From Brevibacillus sp. DP1.3A (GTDB taxonomy: Bacteria; Bacillota; Bacilli; Brevibacillales; Brevibacillaceae): a stretch of DNA of 64,000 nt. The notes under the pieces are model-generated. The model searched no databases and was not told the DNA's origin. It saw only the letters and a list, made by a program, of their open reading frames with translations. The stretch is from positions 3,703,001 through 3,767,000 of the forward strand of contig NZ_CP085876.1 in assembly GCF_013284245.2 (NCBI RefSeq), read 5' to 3'. A program made the position numbers and the translations under genes. Below are positions 1 to 8,797 of this stretch, piece by piece. Numbering within the stretch: the stretch's first letter is position 1; every line of letters begins with the position of its first letter.

Positions 1-1739
1 TTATAGCGTCCAATGTAACAGGAGTCGTGATAAGCAATGGATTCTTCGACTTCCTTCGTCGGCTTGATCCGTCCTTCCTGCATCCACTTCCAGATCAATT
101 CTGTATGATGATAGACTTCTGCCTCCAAGCCGAATTCAGGATACTCATGCTTAAACGTGTTGTACGTATGTGGGCAAATCGTGACGATCTTCTTTACGCC
201 ATATACTTGGAAGTTCGCGATGTTTTCCTGGCAGAGCTGCTGGAATAAAAACTCGTTCCCCATCCGGCGGGCTGTATCCCCGGAATTGCGTTCCTCATTG
301 CCCAGAACAGCAAAGGAAATACCTGCCGTATTCATAATTTTAACGAAAGCCTGTGCGATCTTTTGGCTGCGAAGATCAAACGATCCCATGGAGCCGACAA
401 AGAATAAATATTCGAACTCCTCTACCTCACTCACGGTAGGCACATGGATGTCTTCCCGCCCCTCTCGCCACTTCAACCGTTCTTTACGGTTAATCCCCCA
501 CGGATTGCTTTGTCGTTCGATATTTTGGAAATAGCGAGATGCTTCATGCGGCATACTACCTTCCGTTAACACGAGATAACGGCGCATATCAATAATTTTT
601 TCCACATGTTCATTCGCTACCGGACATTGGTCCTCACAATTTCTGCATGTCGTACAAGCCCATAGCACTTCTTCTGTAATGACGTCCCCGATCAACTCGG
701 GCGCTTGTTCTGCGGTAACAGCCACTTCATCGTGCATGGGAAAGCTCCCTCTTGCCTGCGCAAACACAAAGGATGGCATCCATGCTGTACGTGATGTAAT
801 TGCTGAGCCTTTTTCCGTCAAATGATCGCGCATTTTCACAATCAGATCCATCGGCGATAGCGTTTTGCCTGTACCGGAAGCAGGGCACATATTGGTGCAT
901 CTCCCGCATTCCACACAAGCGTACAGGTCGATCAACTGATTTTGCCGGAAATCCTCGATCTTTCCGACGCCATAAGTCTCTTGCTTTTCATCCTCAAAAT
1001 CAATGGATGTAAGCTTCCCGACAGGTTTGGTATCGCGCAACATTATATTTACAGGCGCGAATAGTACATGCGCGTGCTTGGATTGCGGGACATAGACCAT
1101 AAACGCAAGTAGCGTAAGTAGATGAACCCACCAAAACAGATAGAACAGTGCACCAGCTATTTCAGGATGCATGCCAGCGAACAAGCTAGCGATCAACGAT
1201 GAGATGGGAGCATACGACCCACCTGATCCTTCCAACCATAGATGCTCAAATGCCAAGGTAAAGAAAATCGAAAGCATCAGTGTTGTTAAAAAGATAATCA
1301 CGAGCCCTGATTTAAACCCTCGTTTCAGACGCTTTAGTTTTTCGATATAGCGACGATAGTAGGCATAACCAACGGCGAGTAGCACGAGAAAAGTCGTAAT
1401 CTCCTGACTGAGACTGAAAAACTTGTGAGCCTCGCCTATCGGGTATTCAAAGCCCTTAACGAACCCTTTGATAATGAGTTCAATCGCCCCAAACTGAAGA
1501 ATGATAAAGCCATAAAACATGATGATATGCATGACACCGCTTTTCGGATCTTTCAGCAGCGTGGTTTGGCCGAATACTTGCGTGAGAAATTCATTGACCC
1601 GTATCGCAGCATCCTTTTTCAGGATTGCTTTTTTGCCGAGCTTGATAAAGACGATTCGGCTGTACACGATTTGTACGAATAAGTATGTGGCATACCCTGT
1701 TATGGCGAGAAATGCTACAAAGTTTAGGAAGGATAACAT
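1..1739 (-). CDS. fadF: FadF-like membrane Fe-S oxidoreductase (partial, C-terminus off the left edge)
   Basis: About 579 codons are visible, starting at ATG 1739 after TTGAGGAGG; the frame runs off the window without a stop. The first ~230 residues are hydrophobic, with several membrane helices like the nitrate-reductase gamma domain. Two cysteine clusters of 4Fe-4S type follow: CVECGRCTNMCP near residue 273 and CTTCRNCEDQCP near residue 360. A CCG-type motif (HDSC) lies near the edge. This matches the FadF/YwjF and HdrD-like family, about 700 residues in Bacillus and thought to pass electrons from acyl-CoA dehydrogenase/ETF to the quinone pool. It is the last visible gene of the acyl-CoA operon, so I infer it is the electron exit for the dehydrogenases and ETF encoded here. 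Family assignment is solid; the redox partner is inferred. Confidence 0.88.
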   Translation of the reverse strand, partial: MLSFLNFVAFLAITGYATYLFVQIVYSRIVFIKLGKKAILKKDAAIRVNEFLTQVFGQTTLLKDPKSGVMHIIMFYGFIILQFGAIELIIKGFVKGFEYPIGEAHKFFSLSQEITTFLVLLAVGYAYYRRYIEKLKRLKRGFKSGLVIIFLTTLMLSIFFTLAFEHLWLEGSGGSYAPISSLIASLFAGMHPEIAGALFYLFWWVHLLTLLAFMVYVPQSKHAHVLFAPVNIMLRDTKPVGKLTSIDFEDEKQETYGVGKIEDFRQNQLIDLYACVECGRCTNMCPASGTGKTLSPMDLIVKMRDHLTEKGSAITSRTAWMPSFVFAQARGSFPMHDEVAVTAEQAPELIGDVITEEVLWACTTCRNCEDQCPVANEHVEKIIDMRRYLVLTEGSMPHEASRYFQNIERQSNPWGINRKERLKWREGREDIHVPTVSEVEEFEYLFFVGSMGSFDLRSQKIAQAFVKIMNTAGISFAVLGNEERNSGDTARRMGNEFLFQQLCQENIANFQVYGVKKIVTICPHTYNTFKHEYPEFGLEAEVYHHTELIWKWMQEGRIKPTKEVEESIAYHDSCYIGRY

Positions 1740-1764
1740 CGATGAACCTCCTCAAGTAGGACGG

Positions 1765-1804
1765 GCAAATAATCGGAGCCTCTTTTCATGCACCGATTAT
1801 TTGC
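1765..1804. repeat. 12-bp perfect inverted repeat between SDR and fadF-like gene
   Basis: GCAAATAATCGG (1765-1776) pairs perfectly with CCGATTATTTGC (1793-1804) across a 16-nt loop. It lies in the 85-nt gap between the SDR gene and the fadF-like gene. No U-run follows on the minus strand, so it is not a classical terminator. An mRNA-processing or stabilising hairpin is more likely. Confidence 0.6.
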
Positions 1805-1824
1805 TTGGGAAGCCTATTCTCTCC

Positions 1825-2640
1825 TTACGTATAAGAACCGCCGTTGATTTGCAGGACTTGACCGTTGACATAATTGGAAAGCGGAGAAGCCAGATACAAA
1901 ATGCCGGCGGCAGCTTCCTTCGCATCTCCAGGACGCTTTTGCGGAATTTTATCGATAAACATATTTCGGACTTTCTCCGGAATACCTAGCTGTACACCGT
2001 CAATGACCTCAGCCTCTTCCTTCGGTTTTGTCAGGCGTGTATCAATAAAACCAAAGGCAACTGCGTTAGCATTGATGTTGAATTTTCCCCACTCAAGGGC
2101 AACGACTTTTGTTAAACCGATAACGCCAGCCTTGGCAGATGCATAATTGGCTTGTCCCACATTCCCCCGGATTCCTGCAACGGACGAGACGTTGATAATT
2201 TTCCTGTGATGAACAATGCCCTGTTCGATCTCTTCTTTGGCTGCATCCCGCATATAGGGGGCCGCTTCGCGGATCAGACGGAAAGGCGCTACGAGATGGA
2301 TATCCAGAATGGTATAAAATTGTTCATCCGTCATGTTATGGATCATGTTGTCTAAGGTAAGTCCGGCATTGTTGACTAAAATGTCTAGTCTTCCAAATGC
2401 AGAGATGGTTGTTTCGGTTATCTTTTTCGCGAAATCTGCTTCCGTTACATCCCCGCAAAACAAGACCGCTTCTCCGCCTTTTTGCTTGATTTCTGAGACG
2501 ACTTCGGCCGCTGGCGCTTCGTCTTTATCGCTAACGACAACGCGAGCTCCCTGTTCTGCAAGCATCAAGGCAGTTTCTCGTCCGACACCGCGTCCCGACC
2601 CTGTAACGATCGCCACTTGATTTTCTAGCATATTCTTCAT
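1825..2640 (-). CDS. SDR-family 3-hydroxyacyl-CoA dehydrogenase / FabG-like reductase
   Basis: This 271-residue classical short-chain dehydrogenase starts at ATG 2640 behind AAAAGGAGG. The Rossmann motif TGSGRGVG lies near residue 14, NNAG near residue 90, and the catalytic pair as YASAK near residue 170 with a preceding Ser (NVSSVAG). The C-terminal NGQVLQINGG is typical of FabG-like enzymes. FabG-type SDRs handle (3R)-hydroxyacyl thioesters. Because MaoC hydratases and acyl-CoA dehydrogenases are in the same operon, I infer oxidation of (3R)-hydroxyacyl-CoA rather than fatty-acid synthesis. Exact substrate unknown. Confidence 0.85.
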   Translation of the reverse strand: MKNMLENQVAIVTGSGRGVGRETALMLAEQGARVVVSDKDEAPAAEVVSEIKQKGGEAVLFCGDVTEADFAKKITETTISAFGRLDILVNNAGLTLDNMIHNMTDEQFYTILDIHLVAPFRLIREAAPYMRDAAKEEIEQGIVHHRKIINVSSVAGIRGNVGQANYASAKAGVIGLTKVVALEWGKFNINANAVAFGFIDTRLTKPKEEAEVIDGVQLGIPEKVRNMFIDKIPQKRPGDAKEAAAGILYLASPLSNYVNGQVLQINGGSYT

Positions 2641-2676
2641 AGAGACCTCCTTTTGGTATGTAAAATGAACTACCCT

Positions 2677-3828
2677 TTATGAAAATGCCGATATCCCTAG
2701 GATCTCTCTTCCCATGATCAGTTTTTGAATCTCATTCGTTCCTTCCGCGATCGTGAAATAACGGATATCACGGTAGTAGCGTTCAACCGGAAATTCTTTT
2801 GTATAGCCGTAGCCACCGTGAATTTGCATCGCTTCTTCAGCGACTTTCAATACCTTTTCTGTCGCGAAGTATTTGGCCATCGAGCATTCTACTTTGCACG
2901 GTTTTCCTTCATCGAGTAAATGACTCGCTTGGAGGCCGAGCAGACGCATAGCACTCGTCAGTGTCACCATTTCACTGATTTTGGCTTGAATCAGTTGAAA
3001 GCTACCGATCGGTTTTCCGAATTGAACGCGTTCCTTGGCATACTTCACGGAAGCGTCTACACATGCTTGAGCAATTCCAGTGGAGATAAAGGCAACCATC
3101 GCCCGTGCTCCATTGAGGAATTTCAGCCCCTGTCTCAAACCATCTCCGACGGTACCCAGCAGGTTTTCTGCCGGAATCTCACAATCCTCGAAAATGAGCT
3201 CAGCAAACGGGCAGCTCGTTGTTCCCATTTTTTCAATCGGCTTGGCTTGATAAGGAGAGATTTCTTTTTCAATGATGAAAGCGGCAATCCCTTTATTCCC
3301 TTTGGTTTTGTCCGTTTGAGCAATGACGATGCCGATTTCCCCTTCTACGCCGTTCGTGATAAACATTTTGGAGCCATTCAGGACCCATTTGTCTCCTCGT
3401 CGCTCTGCCCGGGTTTGAATGCTGGATGTATCGGAACCGACATTCGGCTCAGTCAAGGCAAAGAACCCAAATTTTTCACCCTTCAGTAATGGTCCTAAAA
3501 ACTTCTTACGCTGTTCTTCTGTTCCGTATTCGTAAATGTGCGTCAACACCGAGTTGGAGAGTCCCACTGTTGCGCGCAACGATGGCCAGACTCTGGATAG
3601 CTCCTCGATCATCGTGAAGTACGTCGTGTAAGTAAGCCCGTGCCCACCTGCTTCCTCAGGAAGTTGCCCCCCGAGATACCCAAATGGGACGAGTCTTTGG
3701 ACAATTTCTTTGGATACCGCCTTACCTGATTTCTCATAGCTGTCAACCATAGGAAGTATTTCTTTTTCCAAAAATTTGCGCACCGTATCTCGAATCATCG
3801 TTTGCTCATCGGTTAATGCGAGAGACAT
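2677..3828 (-). CDS. acyl-CoA dehydrogenase (SCAD/BCAD type)
   Basis: FAD-dependent alpha,beta-dehydrogenation of acyl-CoA with electrons going to ETF. ATG 3828 is chosen because AAAGAGGTGA lies 6 nt upstream; a GTG nine bases further up (3837) falls inside that ribosome site. The protein has 383 residues, normal for the family. It carries the substrate/FAD motif FALTEPNVGSDTSS and the C-terminal block QIHGGYGY with AEGTNEIQ, where the Glu of EGT is the usual catalytic base in short/branched-chain enzymes. It is co-directional with the SDR downstream (36-nt gap). Confidence 0.9.
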   Translation of the reverse strand: MSLALTDEQTMIRDTVRKFLEKEILPMVDSYEKSGKAVSKEIVQRLVPFGYLGGQLPEEAGGHGLTYTTYFTMIEELSRVWPSLRATVGLSNSVLTHIYEYGTEEQRKKFLGPLLKGEKFGFFALTEPNVGSDTSSIQTRAERRGDKWVLNGSKMFITNGVEGEIGIVIAQTDKTKGNKGIAAFIIEKEISPYQAKPIEKMGTTSCPFAELIFEDCEIPAENLLGTVGDGLRQGLKFLNGARAMVAFISTGIAQACVDASVKYAKERVQFGKPIGSFQLIQAKISEMVTLTSAMRLLGLQASHLLDEGKPCKVECSMAKYFATEKVLKVAEEAMQIHGGYGYTKEFPVERYYRDIRYFTIAEGTNEIQKLIMGREILGISAFS

Positions 3829-3856
3829 TATATTCACCTCTTTGCATCAAGTTGGT

Positions 3857-4321
3857 CTACTTTCTTCGAATCAACATCGGCGTGGTTCCTTCTTGGACAA
3901 CCTCTCCTCGCTGTTTGAGCATCTTGCGTTTGAAATACACAATCCCACGATCAGGCTTGCTCGTTTGTTCTTTTTCTACAATTTCGACTTCCAAATGGAT
4001 GGTGTCCCCTATTTTGAGCGGTCCGAGAAATCTCCAGGTTTGAATACCTAATAAAGCAAGCAGGGACGGGGCCATCCTTCTATTCAGCTCCGTCCTCGTA
4101 AACAATCCGGAGGAAACTGCCAATCCTAACAGACCATGAGCAATACGTTCACCATAAATCGTGCTCTTGGCGTATTCCGCGTCCACATGGAGTGCATGAT
4201 AGTCCCCTGACAAACCAGCAAAATTGACCACATCGGCTTCCGTAATGGTTCGAGCAGGGGATGTAAAGCATGTTCCCACCTCAAAGTCTTCGAAATATAA
4301 GATTTGTTCTGACATATTCAA
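3857..4321 (-). CDS. MaoC-like hotdog dehydratase / enoyl-CoA hydratase 2
   Basis: A single hotdog fold of about 154 residues. The hydratase-2 motif is visible as SGDYHALHVD, giving the Asp...His pair, followed by IAHGLL. This family hydrates 2-enoyl-CoA to (3R)-hydroxyacyl-CoA. The first start, TTG 4321, overlaps the SDR stop (TTGA) and has GGAGG 9 nt upstream; ATG 4315 is the alternative. The tight overlap implies translational coupling with the SDR that would oxidise its product. It continues past residue 110 into a longer C-terminal strand than the second MaoC gene. Confidence 0.85.
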   Translation of the reverse strand: MNMSEQILYFEDFEVGTCFTSPARTITEADVVNFAGLSGDYHALHVDAEYAKSTIYGERIAHGLLGLAVSSGLFTRTELNRRMAPSLLALLGIQTWRFLGPLKIGDTIHLEVEIVEKEQTSKPDRGIVYFKRKMLKQRGEVVQEGTTPMLIRRK

Positions 4322-5061
4322 CCGAATCGTCCTCCGGACACATGCAGAATATCACCTGAAATATAGGAAGACTCGTCAGAAGCGAAAAACAGGACGGCGT
4401 TCGCTACATCCTCAGGTAAGCCAACTCGTGGAATCGGCGTGTCTCTTTTTTGTAATTCCTTGATCTTTTCGTATTTGGCATGGCTTTTTAGCGCGTCTGT
4501 TTCAATAAGACCAGGTGCAATCGCATTCACATTTATGTTGTGCTTTCCTAGCTCCTTGGCAAGTGATCGGGTTAAGCCAATGATTCCTGCCTTTGCGGAG
4601 GAGTAGTTTGCTTGGCCTGGATTTCCCAAGTAGGCACGGGATGAAATATTGACAATCTTCCCATATTGCTGCTCGATCATATATGGAGCAGCATATTTCG
4701 CGCAAAGGAAGGCACCTTTCAGACATACATCCAGTACTTGATCCCAATCATCCTCATGCATGTCTGTGATTTTCATATCCCGTACGATTCCTGCGTTGTT
4801 GATGAGTATGTCCACTCTGCCATACGCCTGTACGGTCTTTTCGATTAACTTTTCGGTATCCTCGGCTTTGGTTACATCCACTACCGAAGCGATGGCACGT
4901 CCCCCAGCCCGGTTGATTTCGAAAGCAGTCTCTTCACAAAGTTGGTTATGAATATCAGCTACAGTAACCAGTGCTCCCTCTTGGGCGAATTTTTGGATGA
5001 TCGCTTTGCCAATTCCTTTTCCTGCGCCAGTGACGATAGCTACTTTCCCTTGAAATCTCAT
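4318..5061 (-). CDS. SDR-family 3-hydroxyacyl-CoA dehydrogenase / FabG-like reductase
   Basis: This 247-residue classical SDR starts at ATG 5061 after GGGAGGAACGAA. It shows TGAGKGIG near residue 12, NNAG near 87, a Ser in NISSRAY, YSSAK near 153 and the C-terminal ISGDILHVSGG. It is one of three SDRs in the block and about as long as FabG. It is coupled to the MaoC hydratase downstream by a 4-nt overlap, which fits a hydratase plus (3R)-hydroxyacyl-CoA dehydrogenase pair. Substrate chain type is not determinable from sequence. Confidence 0.85.
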   Translation of the reverse strand: MRFQGKVAIVTGAGKGIGKAIIQKFAQEGALVTVADIHNQLCEETAFEINRAGGRAIASVVDVTKAEDTEKLIEKTVQAYGRVDILINNAGIVRDMKITDMHEDDWDQVLDVCLKGAFLCAKYAAPYMIEQQYGKIVNISSRAYLGNPGQANYSSAKAGIIGLTRSLAKELGKHNINVNAIAPGLIETDALKSHAKYEKIKELQKRDTPIPRVGLPEDVANAVLFFASDESSYISGDILHVSGGRFG

Positions 5062-5076
5062 TTCGTTCCTCCCGTT

Positions 5077-6321
5077 CTACTGAAAGCTTTGATCGCCTTG
5101 GAGCAAGCGTCTGGCAATCGTACGCTTTTGGATTTCCGTCGTACCGTCTGGAATTCGCAAGGTTCTTGCCCATCTCCATACTTTTTCCAGCTTCATTTCA
5201 TTCGTTAAGCCCATGCCGCCGTGGATTTGCATGCATCTGTCCACAACGTTTTGCACCATTTCTGTGCAATAGGCTTTGATCATCGAGATTTCCTTAAGCG
5301 GGAGCTTTTCTTGATTTTCCATTTTCCACGCGCAGTGAAGCAGCATATTTCGAGCTGCATAGATCTCCATTGCGCAATCTGCAAGCATGATTTGGATCGC
5401 CTGATGGTTCCCGATCGTGACGCCAAACGTCTTTCGTTCATTGGCGTATTGGATCGCTTTGTCCAACGCCCATTGTGCTGCACCCACACATAACGCTGCC
5501 ATGACGATCCTTCCGAGATCAACGCCGTGCAAGGCTTTGCCGAACCCTTGATGCAAGTCCCCGATAATAAACTTTTCATGTACTCTCGCATTTTCCATGG
5601 AGATGATGCCGATGCGCGATCCTAAGTGTCCCATATACGGAATAGATGAGGTAGCTACGCATGTTTTGCCATCAAACGGGACAAGGAAGCAGGTAATTCC
5701 GCCCTTTCTTTTTTCCACCAAATCCGGATCAGTCACAGCGAAAATAATCGCGTATTTGGCGTAATGTGCATTCGTAATCCACTGCTTCGTACCATTCAGA
5801 ACCCAGTAGTCACCATCCTTCACCGCTTTCGTTTTGATGGCCCATACATCTGAGCCTGCGTCTGGTTCACTCAGACCAAAGCATAAGGTAGCCTCACCTT
5901 TTGCGATACTGGGCAATAGCTCTGCCTTGGTATCAGGGTGCATCCCCAACAGCACAGGTGTCAGTCCGCCTGTAAACAGACCAGCAGGGAAAATCTCCAT
6001 GACTAATGGATCTAGCCCGTATTTTTTCAAGATGGCTTCATGAATCAAAGCAACAGCGATCGGTCCAAATTCATCTCCCGTTCCACCAAGCTCAGGATCA
6101 CCAAACATCGTGTAAAATCCGGCTTCGGCTGATTTTAAGCGAACTTGTTTTAACGCTTCTTGTATCCCCGGTGAATACAAGCCGTTTTCGTCGTAAAAAT
6201 ATCTTTCATTTTCCAGCTCTTTTTGATATTTCTTACGAAGCGGGTCAATTTCTACTTCAACGAATCGATAAATCGCAGAGATTACCTCTTTGATTTCCTC
6301 CGAAACCTGAAAACTGATCAT
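5077..6321 (-). CDS. acyl-CoA dehydrogenase (ACAD10/11-like active-site variant)
   Basis: 414 residues, starting at ATG 6321 after AAAGGAGGATAG. The FAD/substrate block reads FGLSEPDAGSDVWA and the C-terminal block MQIHGGMGLTNE then RIPDGTTEIQ. At the position where SCAD-type enzymes carry the Glu of YEGT there is Asp (PDGT), as in several long or branched-chain subfamilies, so the catalytic base may be Asp or lie elsewhere. It lies 15 nt upstream of the SDR gene in the same operon. Confidence 0.88.
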   Translation of the reverse strand: MISFQVSEEIKEVISAIYRFVEVEIDPLRKKYQKELENERYFYDENGLYSPGIQEALKQVRLKSAEAGFYTMFGDPELGGTGDEFGPIAVALIHEAILKKYGLDPLVMEIFPAGLFTGGLTPVLLGMHPDTKAELLPSIAKGEATLCFGLSEPDAGSDVWAIKTKAVKDGDYWVLNGTKQWITNAHYAKYAIIFAVTDPDLVEKRKGGITCFLVPFDGKTCVATSSIPYMGHLGSRIGIISMENARVHEKFIIGDLHQGFGKALHGVDLGRIVMAALCVGAAQWALDKAIQYANERKTFGVTIGNHQAIQIMLADCAMEIYAARNMLLHCAWKMENQEKLPLKEISMIKAYCTEMVQNVVDRCMQIHGGMGLTNEMKLEKVWRWARTLRIPDGTTEIQKRTIARRLLQGDQSFQ

Positions 6322-6339
6322 GAGTGCTATCCTCCTTTG

Positions 6340-6720
6340 TTACCCTTTTCTAACTTCGAACTGGGCACTGACCTTTACTTCTCCTACTTCATTGACGGCT
6401 TCTGCTTCACATAGCCAGCGATCTTCCTTTTCGGCTACTACGGAGCCATTTACGATGATTTTTTCTCCCGGTCGCGTCATGCCTCGAAACCGAACGGAGA
6501 ACTTCAGGAGATCGTCTGCTTGAAACCACGTATGGATGGCTTGCCCGACAAAACCCATGATCATCATGCCATGTGCGATGACGCCACCAAGCCCCGCTGT
6601 TTCGGCAACGGGCACTACCGTATGAATAGGATTGAAATCACCTGAGGCTCCGGCATATCGTACCAGTTGGCTATGCGTGATTTCTTCTTTATATAGCGGT
6701 TCGAATGGTTTACCGATCAT
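6340..6720 (-). CDS. MaoC-family dehydratase subunit (catalytic half)
   Basis: 126 residues from ATG 6720, chosen because GGGGGTGA is about 7 nt upstream; ATG 6726 sits too close to that site. The hotdog fold carries the hydratase motif SGDFNPIHT followed by IAHGMMIMGF. It is encoded next to a second, motif-poor hotdog protein (6734-7141). Such pairs form heterodimeric (R)-specific enoyl-CoA hydratases, as in HadAB/HtdYZ or ChsH1-ChsH2 types. I infer this is the catalytic subunit. Confidence 0.83.
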   Translation of the reverse strand: MIGKPFEPLYKEEITHSQLVRYAGASGDFNPIHTVVPVAETAGLGGVIAHGMMIMGFVGQAIHTWFQADDLLKFSVRFRGMTRPGEKIIVNGSVVAEKEDRWLCEAEAVNEVGEVKVSAQFEVRKG

Positions 6721-6733
6721 GTTCATTCACCCC

Positions 6734-7141
6734 CTAGTGCCTTTCAATGATGGTCGAGCGTCCAACGACGACGGTTTCACCATGTTGATTGACGAACTCT
6801 TTTTTGATGACGACGAAGATCATGGCCGCTTTTGTGTATACGTCCTCCACTTCTCCATAAACGGTTATGTCATCCCCGATTCTGATATTGCCTCGGTACT
6901 CATATTCCTGTCCTCCGTGGAGAACTTTTTCAATTTTCAGACCCAAAATCTTCGAAATAGACGTTTGAGAACCCCAAAATTCGATGACAGTAGGAAAAGT
7001 TGGGGGAATGAACCCGTCCTCAACGTCAACGGACGGATTATTATCGAGTGCGCACAATAGCTCCCTGACTTTGCATCGCTCCACTTTATAAGTAAAGGGT
7101 TCTAGCTTGATCCCAACTCGATCGTCTTTTTGTTTGTTCAT
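6734..7141 (-). CDS. MaoC N-terminal-domain (FAS1 dehydratase-like) subunit
   Basis: 135 residues from ATG 7141 after GGGAGGAGACTC; the start overlaps the upstream acyl-CoA ligase stop as ATGA. The protein resembles the FAS1-type MaoC N-terminal domain (FIPPTFPTVIEFWG, then LHGGQEYEYRGNIRIGDDITVYG). It lacks the D-x4-H hydratase motif of its neighbour. The two genes are 13 nt apart. I infer a structural or substrate-binding subunit of a two-hotdog hydratase. Confidence 0.8.
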   Translation of the reverse strand: MNKQKDDRVGIKLEPFTYKVERCKVRELLCALDNNPSVDVEDGFIPPTFPTVIEFWGSQTSISKILGLKIEKVLHGGQEYEYRGNIRIGDDITVYGEVEDVYTKAAMIFVVIKKEFVNQHGETVVVGRSTIIERH

Positions 7142-8742
7142 GAGTCTCCTCCCGTTCTGACTTCTTCGTCCACCAAAACTCTGCGGAGAATCTTCCCGAC
7201 AGCCGATTTTGGTAACTCTTCTCGAAATTGGATGACCCGCGGTACTTTATAACGAGCCAGCCTTTGATTACACCACTCGAGAATCTCCTCTTCCGTGACA
7301 CCTGGATACTTCCGTACGATGACTGCTTTTACCGTTTCTCCTCGGTATTCGTCTGGTATGCCGAAAACGCAAGCCTCGCTGACTGCCTCATGCTGGTAAA
7401 GCACTTCTTCAATTTCCGAGGGATATACGTTGTAACCACTTGCGATGATCATCTCTTTTTTTCGTCCGACAATCGAAAAGAAGCCATCTTCCCCCATTGT
7501 TGCCAAGTCACCCGTGAAGAGCCACCCGTCCTTCAATACAGCCGCTGTTTCCTGTGGATTTCGCCAATATCCCTTCATGATGCTAGGAGCTTTGACAATC
7601 AATTCCCCGGTTTCGCCTGGGGGCAATTCGTGCCTGCCTGTTGCTACATCCACGATCTTTGCATCACACTCTGGGAGCGGAATGCCAATCGTCCCTACTC
7701 GTATGGCGCCTACAGTCGGTGTGCCATGCGTGACCAGCCCCTCTGACAGTCCATACCCTTCAATGATGTTTAGTCCGGTCTTTCTCTTGAATTGTTGCGC
7801 CACCTCGATCGGCAATGGCGCTGTTCCTGATTGGCACAGTTTGAAGCTGGACAGGTCATCTTTTTTCAAATCTGGATGTTGGAGCAACGCAACATAGAGG
7901 GTAGGCATGCCCGGAAAAATGGTCGGGCGGTACTGACGGATGACTTCTAATGCTTGATCGACTTTGAAACGACGTACGATGATATACGTGCCCGCTAACA
8001 TCATGATTCTGTTCAAGGTCACGATGCCAAATATATGAAACAATGGTGCAATACCTAACAATCTTTCACCGGGAATTTGCAATTGCTTTGAAATAACAGG
8101 AAAGTTTTGAAAAACATTGCTGATCAGATTGGAGTGAGTGAGCATGACACCCTTGGAGCGGCCAGTCGTTCCACCTGTATATTGCAGGAGCGCTACATCT
8201 TCACTTGGCGTAATCTCCACATTTGTAGCGTCTGCGTGGTTTTCCGAAATCCATTGGTAGAAGGTTCCGCTCTCATCGGACAGAGTGTCAACTTGAAGGA
8301 AGGTGATCGATTCAGCCATTCCGGTTTGCTCCAGTTTGGCTCCTTGCACGCCCTCGCTCACGAACCAAATCGAACCGGAATCTTCCATGATGTGCTTCAG
8401 TTCGTGAGTCGTATACATCGGATTTACCTGTACCACGATTCCGCCCAATCGGAGTGTAGCGAATAAGGAAATCACATACTCGACGCTGTTGGGTAGCACG
8501 ATGGCTAGTCGATCTCCCTTTTGAAAACCCCGGTACTGGAGGGCTGCTGCCAGCCGATCCACGACCTCTTTCAATTGGGAGTAGGTAAACGTTTTTTCTC
8601 CGTCTATTACTGCTTTTTCATCGGGATATTGACTTGCCGTCCGCTTGAAAAATTCATACAAGGAGATGGACGGGATTTCCACGAGGGGGGAAACTCCGTC
8701 TGGATAAAACGCATGCCAGGGTCGAATCTGCGCTTCCTTCAT
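7138..8742 (-). CDS. long-chain acyl-CoA ligase (AMP-forming)
   Basis: ATP-dependent activation of a carboxylic acid to acyl-CoA. 534 residues from ATG 8742 behind TTAGGAGGAGAAG. The AMP-binding P-loop reads YTGGTTGRSKGVM, the A5 motif is EGYGLSEG, the A8 hinge TGDLA...GRKKEMI, and the A10 lysine is in PKSAVGKILRR. Length fits FadD-type ligases. It shares its N-terminal pattern (PWHAFYPDGVS) with the ligase at 16315-17907, so the two are paralogues. It lies inside the dehydrogenase-hydratase operon. Confidence 0.92.
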   Translation of the reverse strand: MKEAQIRPWHAFYPDGVSPLVEIPSISLYEFFKRTASQYPDEKAVIDGEKTFTYSQLKEVVDRLAAALQYRGFQKGDRLAIVLPNSVEYVISLFATLRLGGIVVQVNPMYTTHELKHIMEDSGSIWFVSEGVQGAKLEQTGMAESITFLQVDTLSDESGTFYQWISENHADATNVEITPSEDVALLQYTGGTTGRSKGVMLTHSNLISNVFQNFPVISKQLQIPGERLLGIAPLFHIFGIVTLNRIMMLAGTYIIVRRFKVDQALEVIRQYRPTIFPGMPTLYVALLQHPDLKKDDLSSFKLCQSGTAPLPIEVAQQFKRKTGLNIIEGYGLSEGLVTHGTPTVGAIRVGTIGIPLPECDAKIVDVATGRHELPPGETGELIVKAPSIMKGYWRNPQETAAVLKDGWLFTGDLATMGEDGFFSIVGRKKEMIIASGYNVYPSEIEEVLYQHEAVSEACVFGIPDEYRGETVKAVIVRKYPGVTEEEILEWCNQRLARYKVPRVIQFREELPKSAVGKILRRVLVDEEVRTGGDS

Positions 8743-8797
8743 GCTAACTTCTCCTCCTAAAACGATTTTCAGGTGGTTAAGTCTAACAGTGTTTTGC

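Noticed and set aside
1519..1989. Plus-strand open frame across the fadF-like start
   Set aside because: It spans two real minus-strand genes and an inverted repeat, without a ribosome site or recognisable domain.
3829..3837. GTG start for the acyl-CoA dehydrogenase at 3837
   Set aside because: This GTG is part of the ribosome site AAAGAGGTGA; ATG 3828 has correct spacing.
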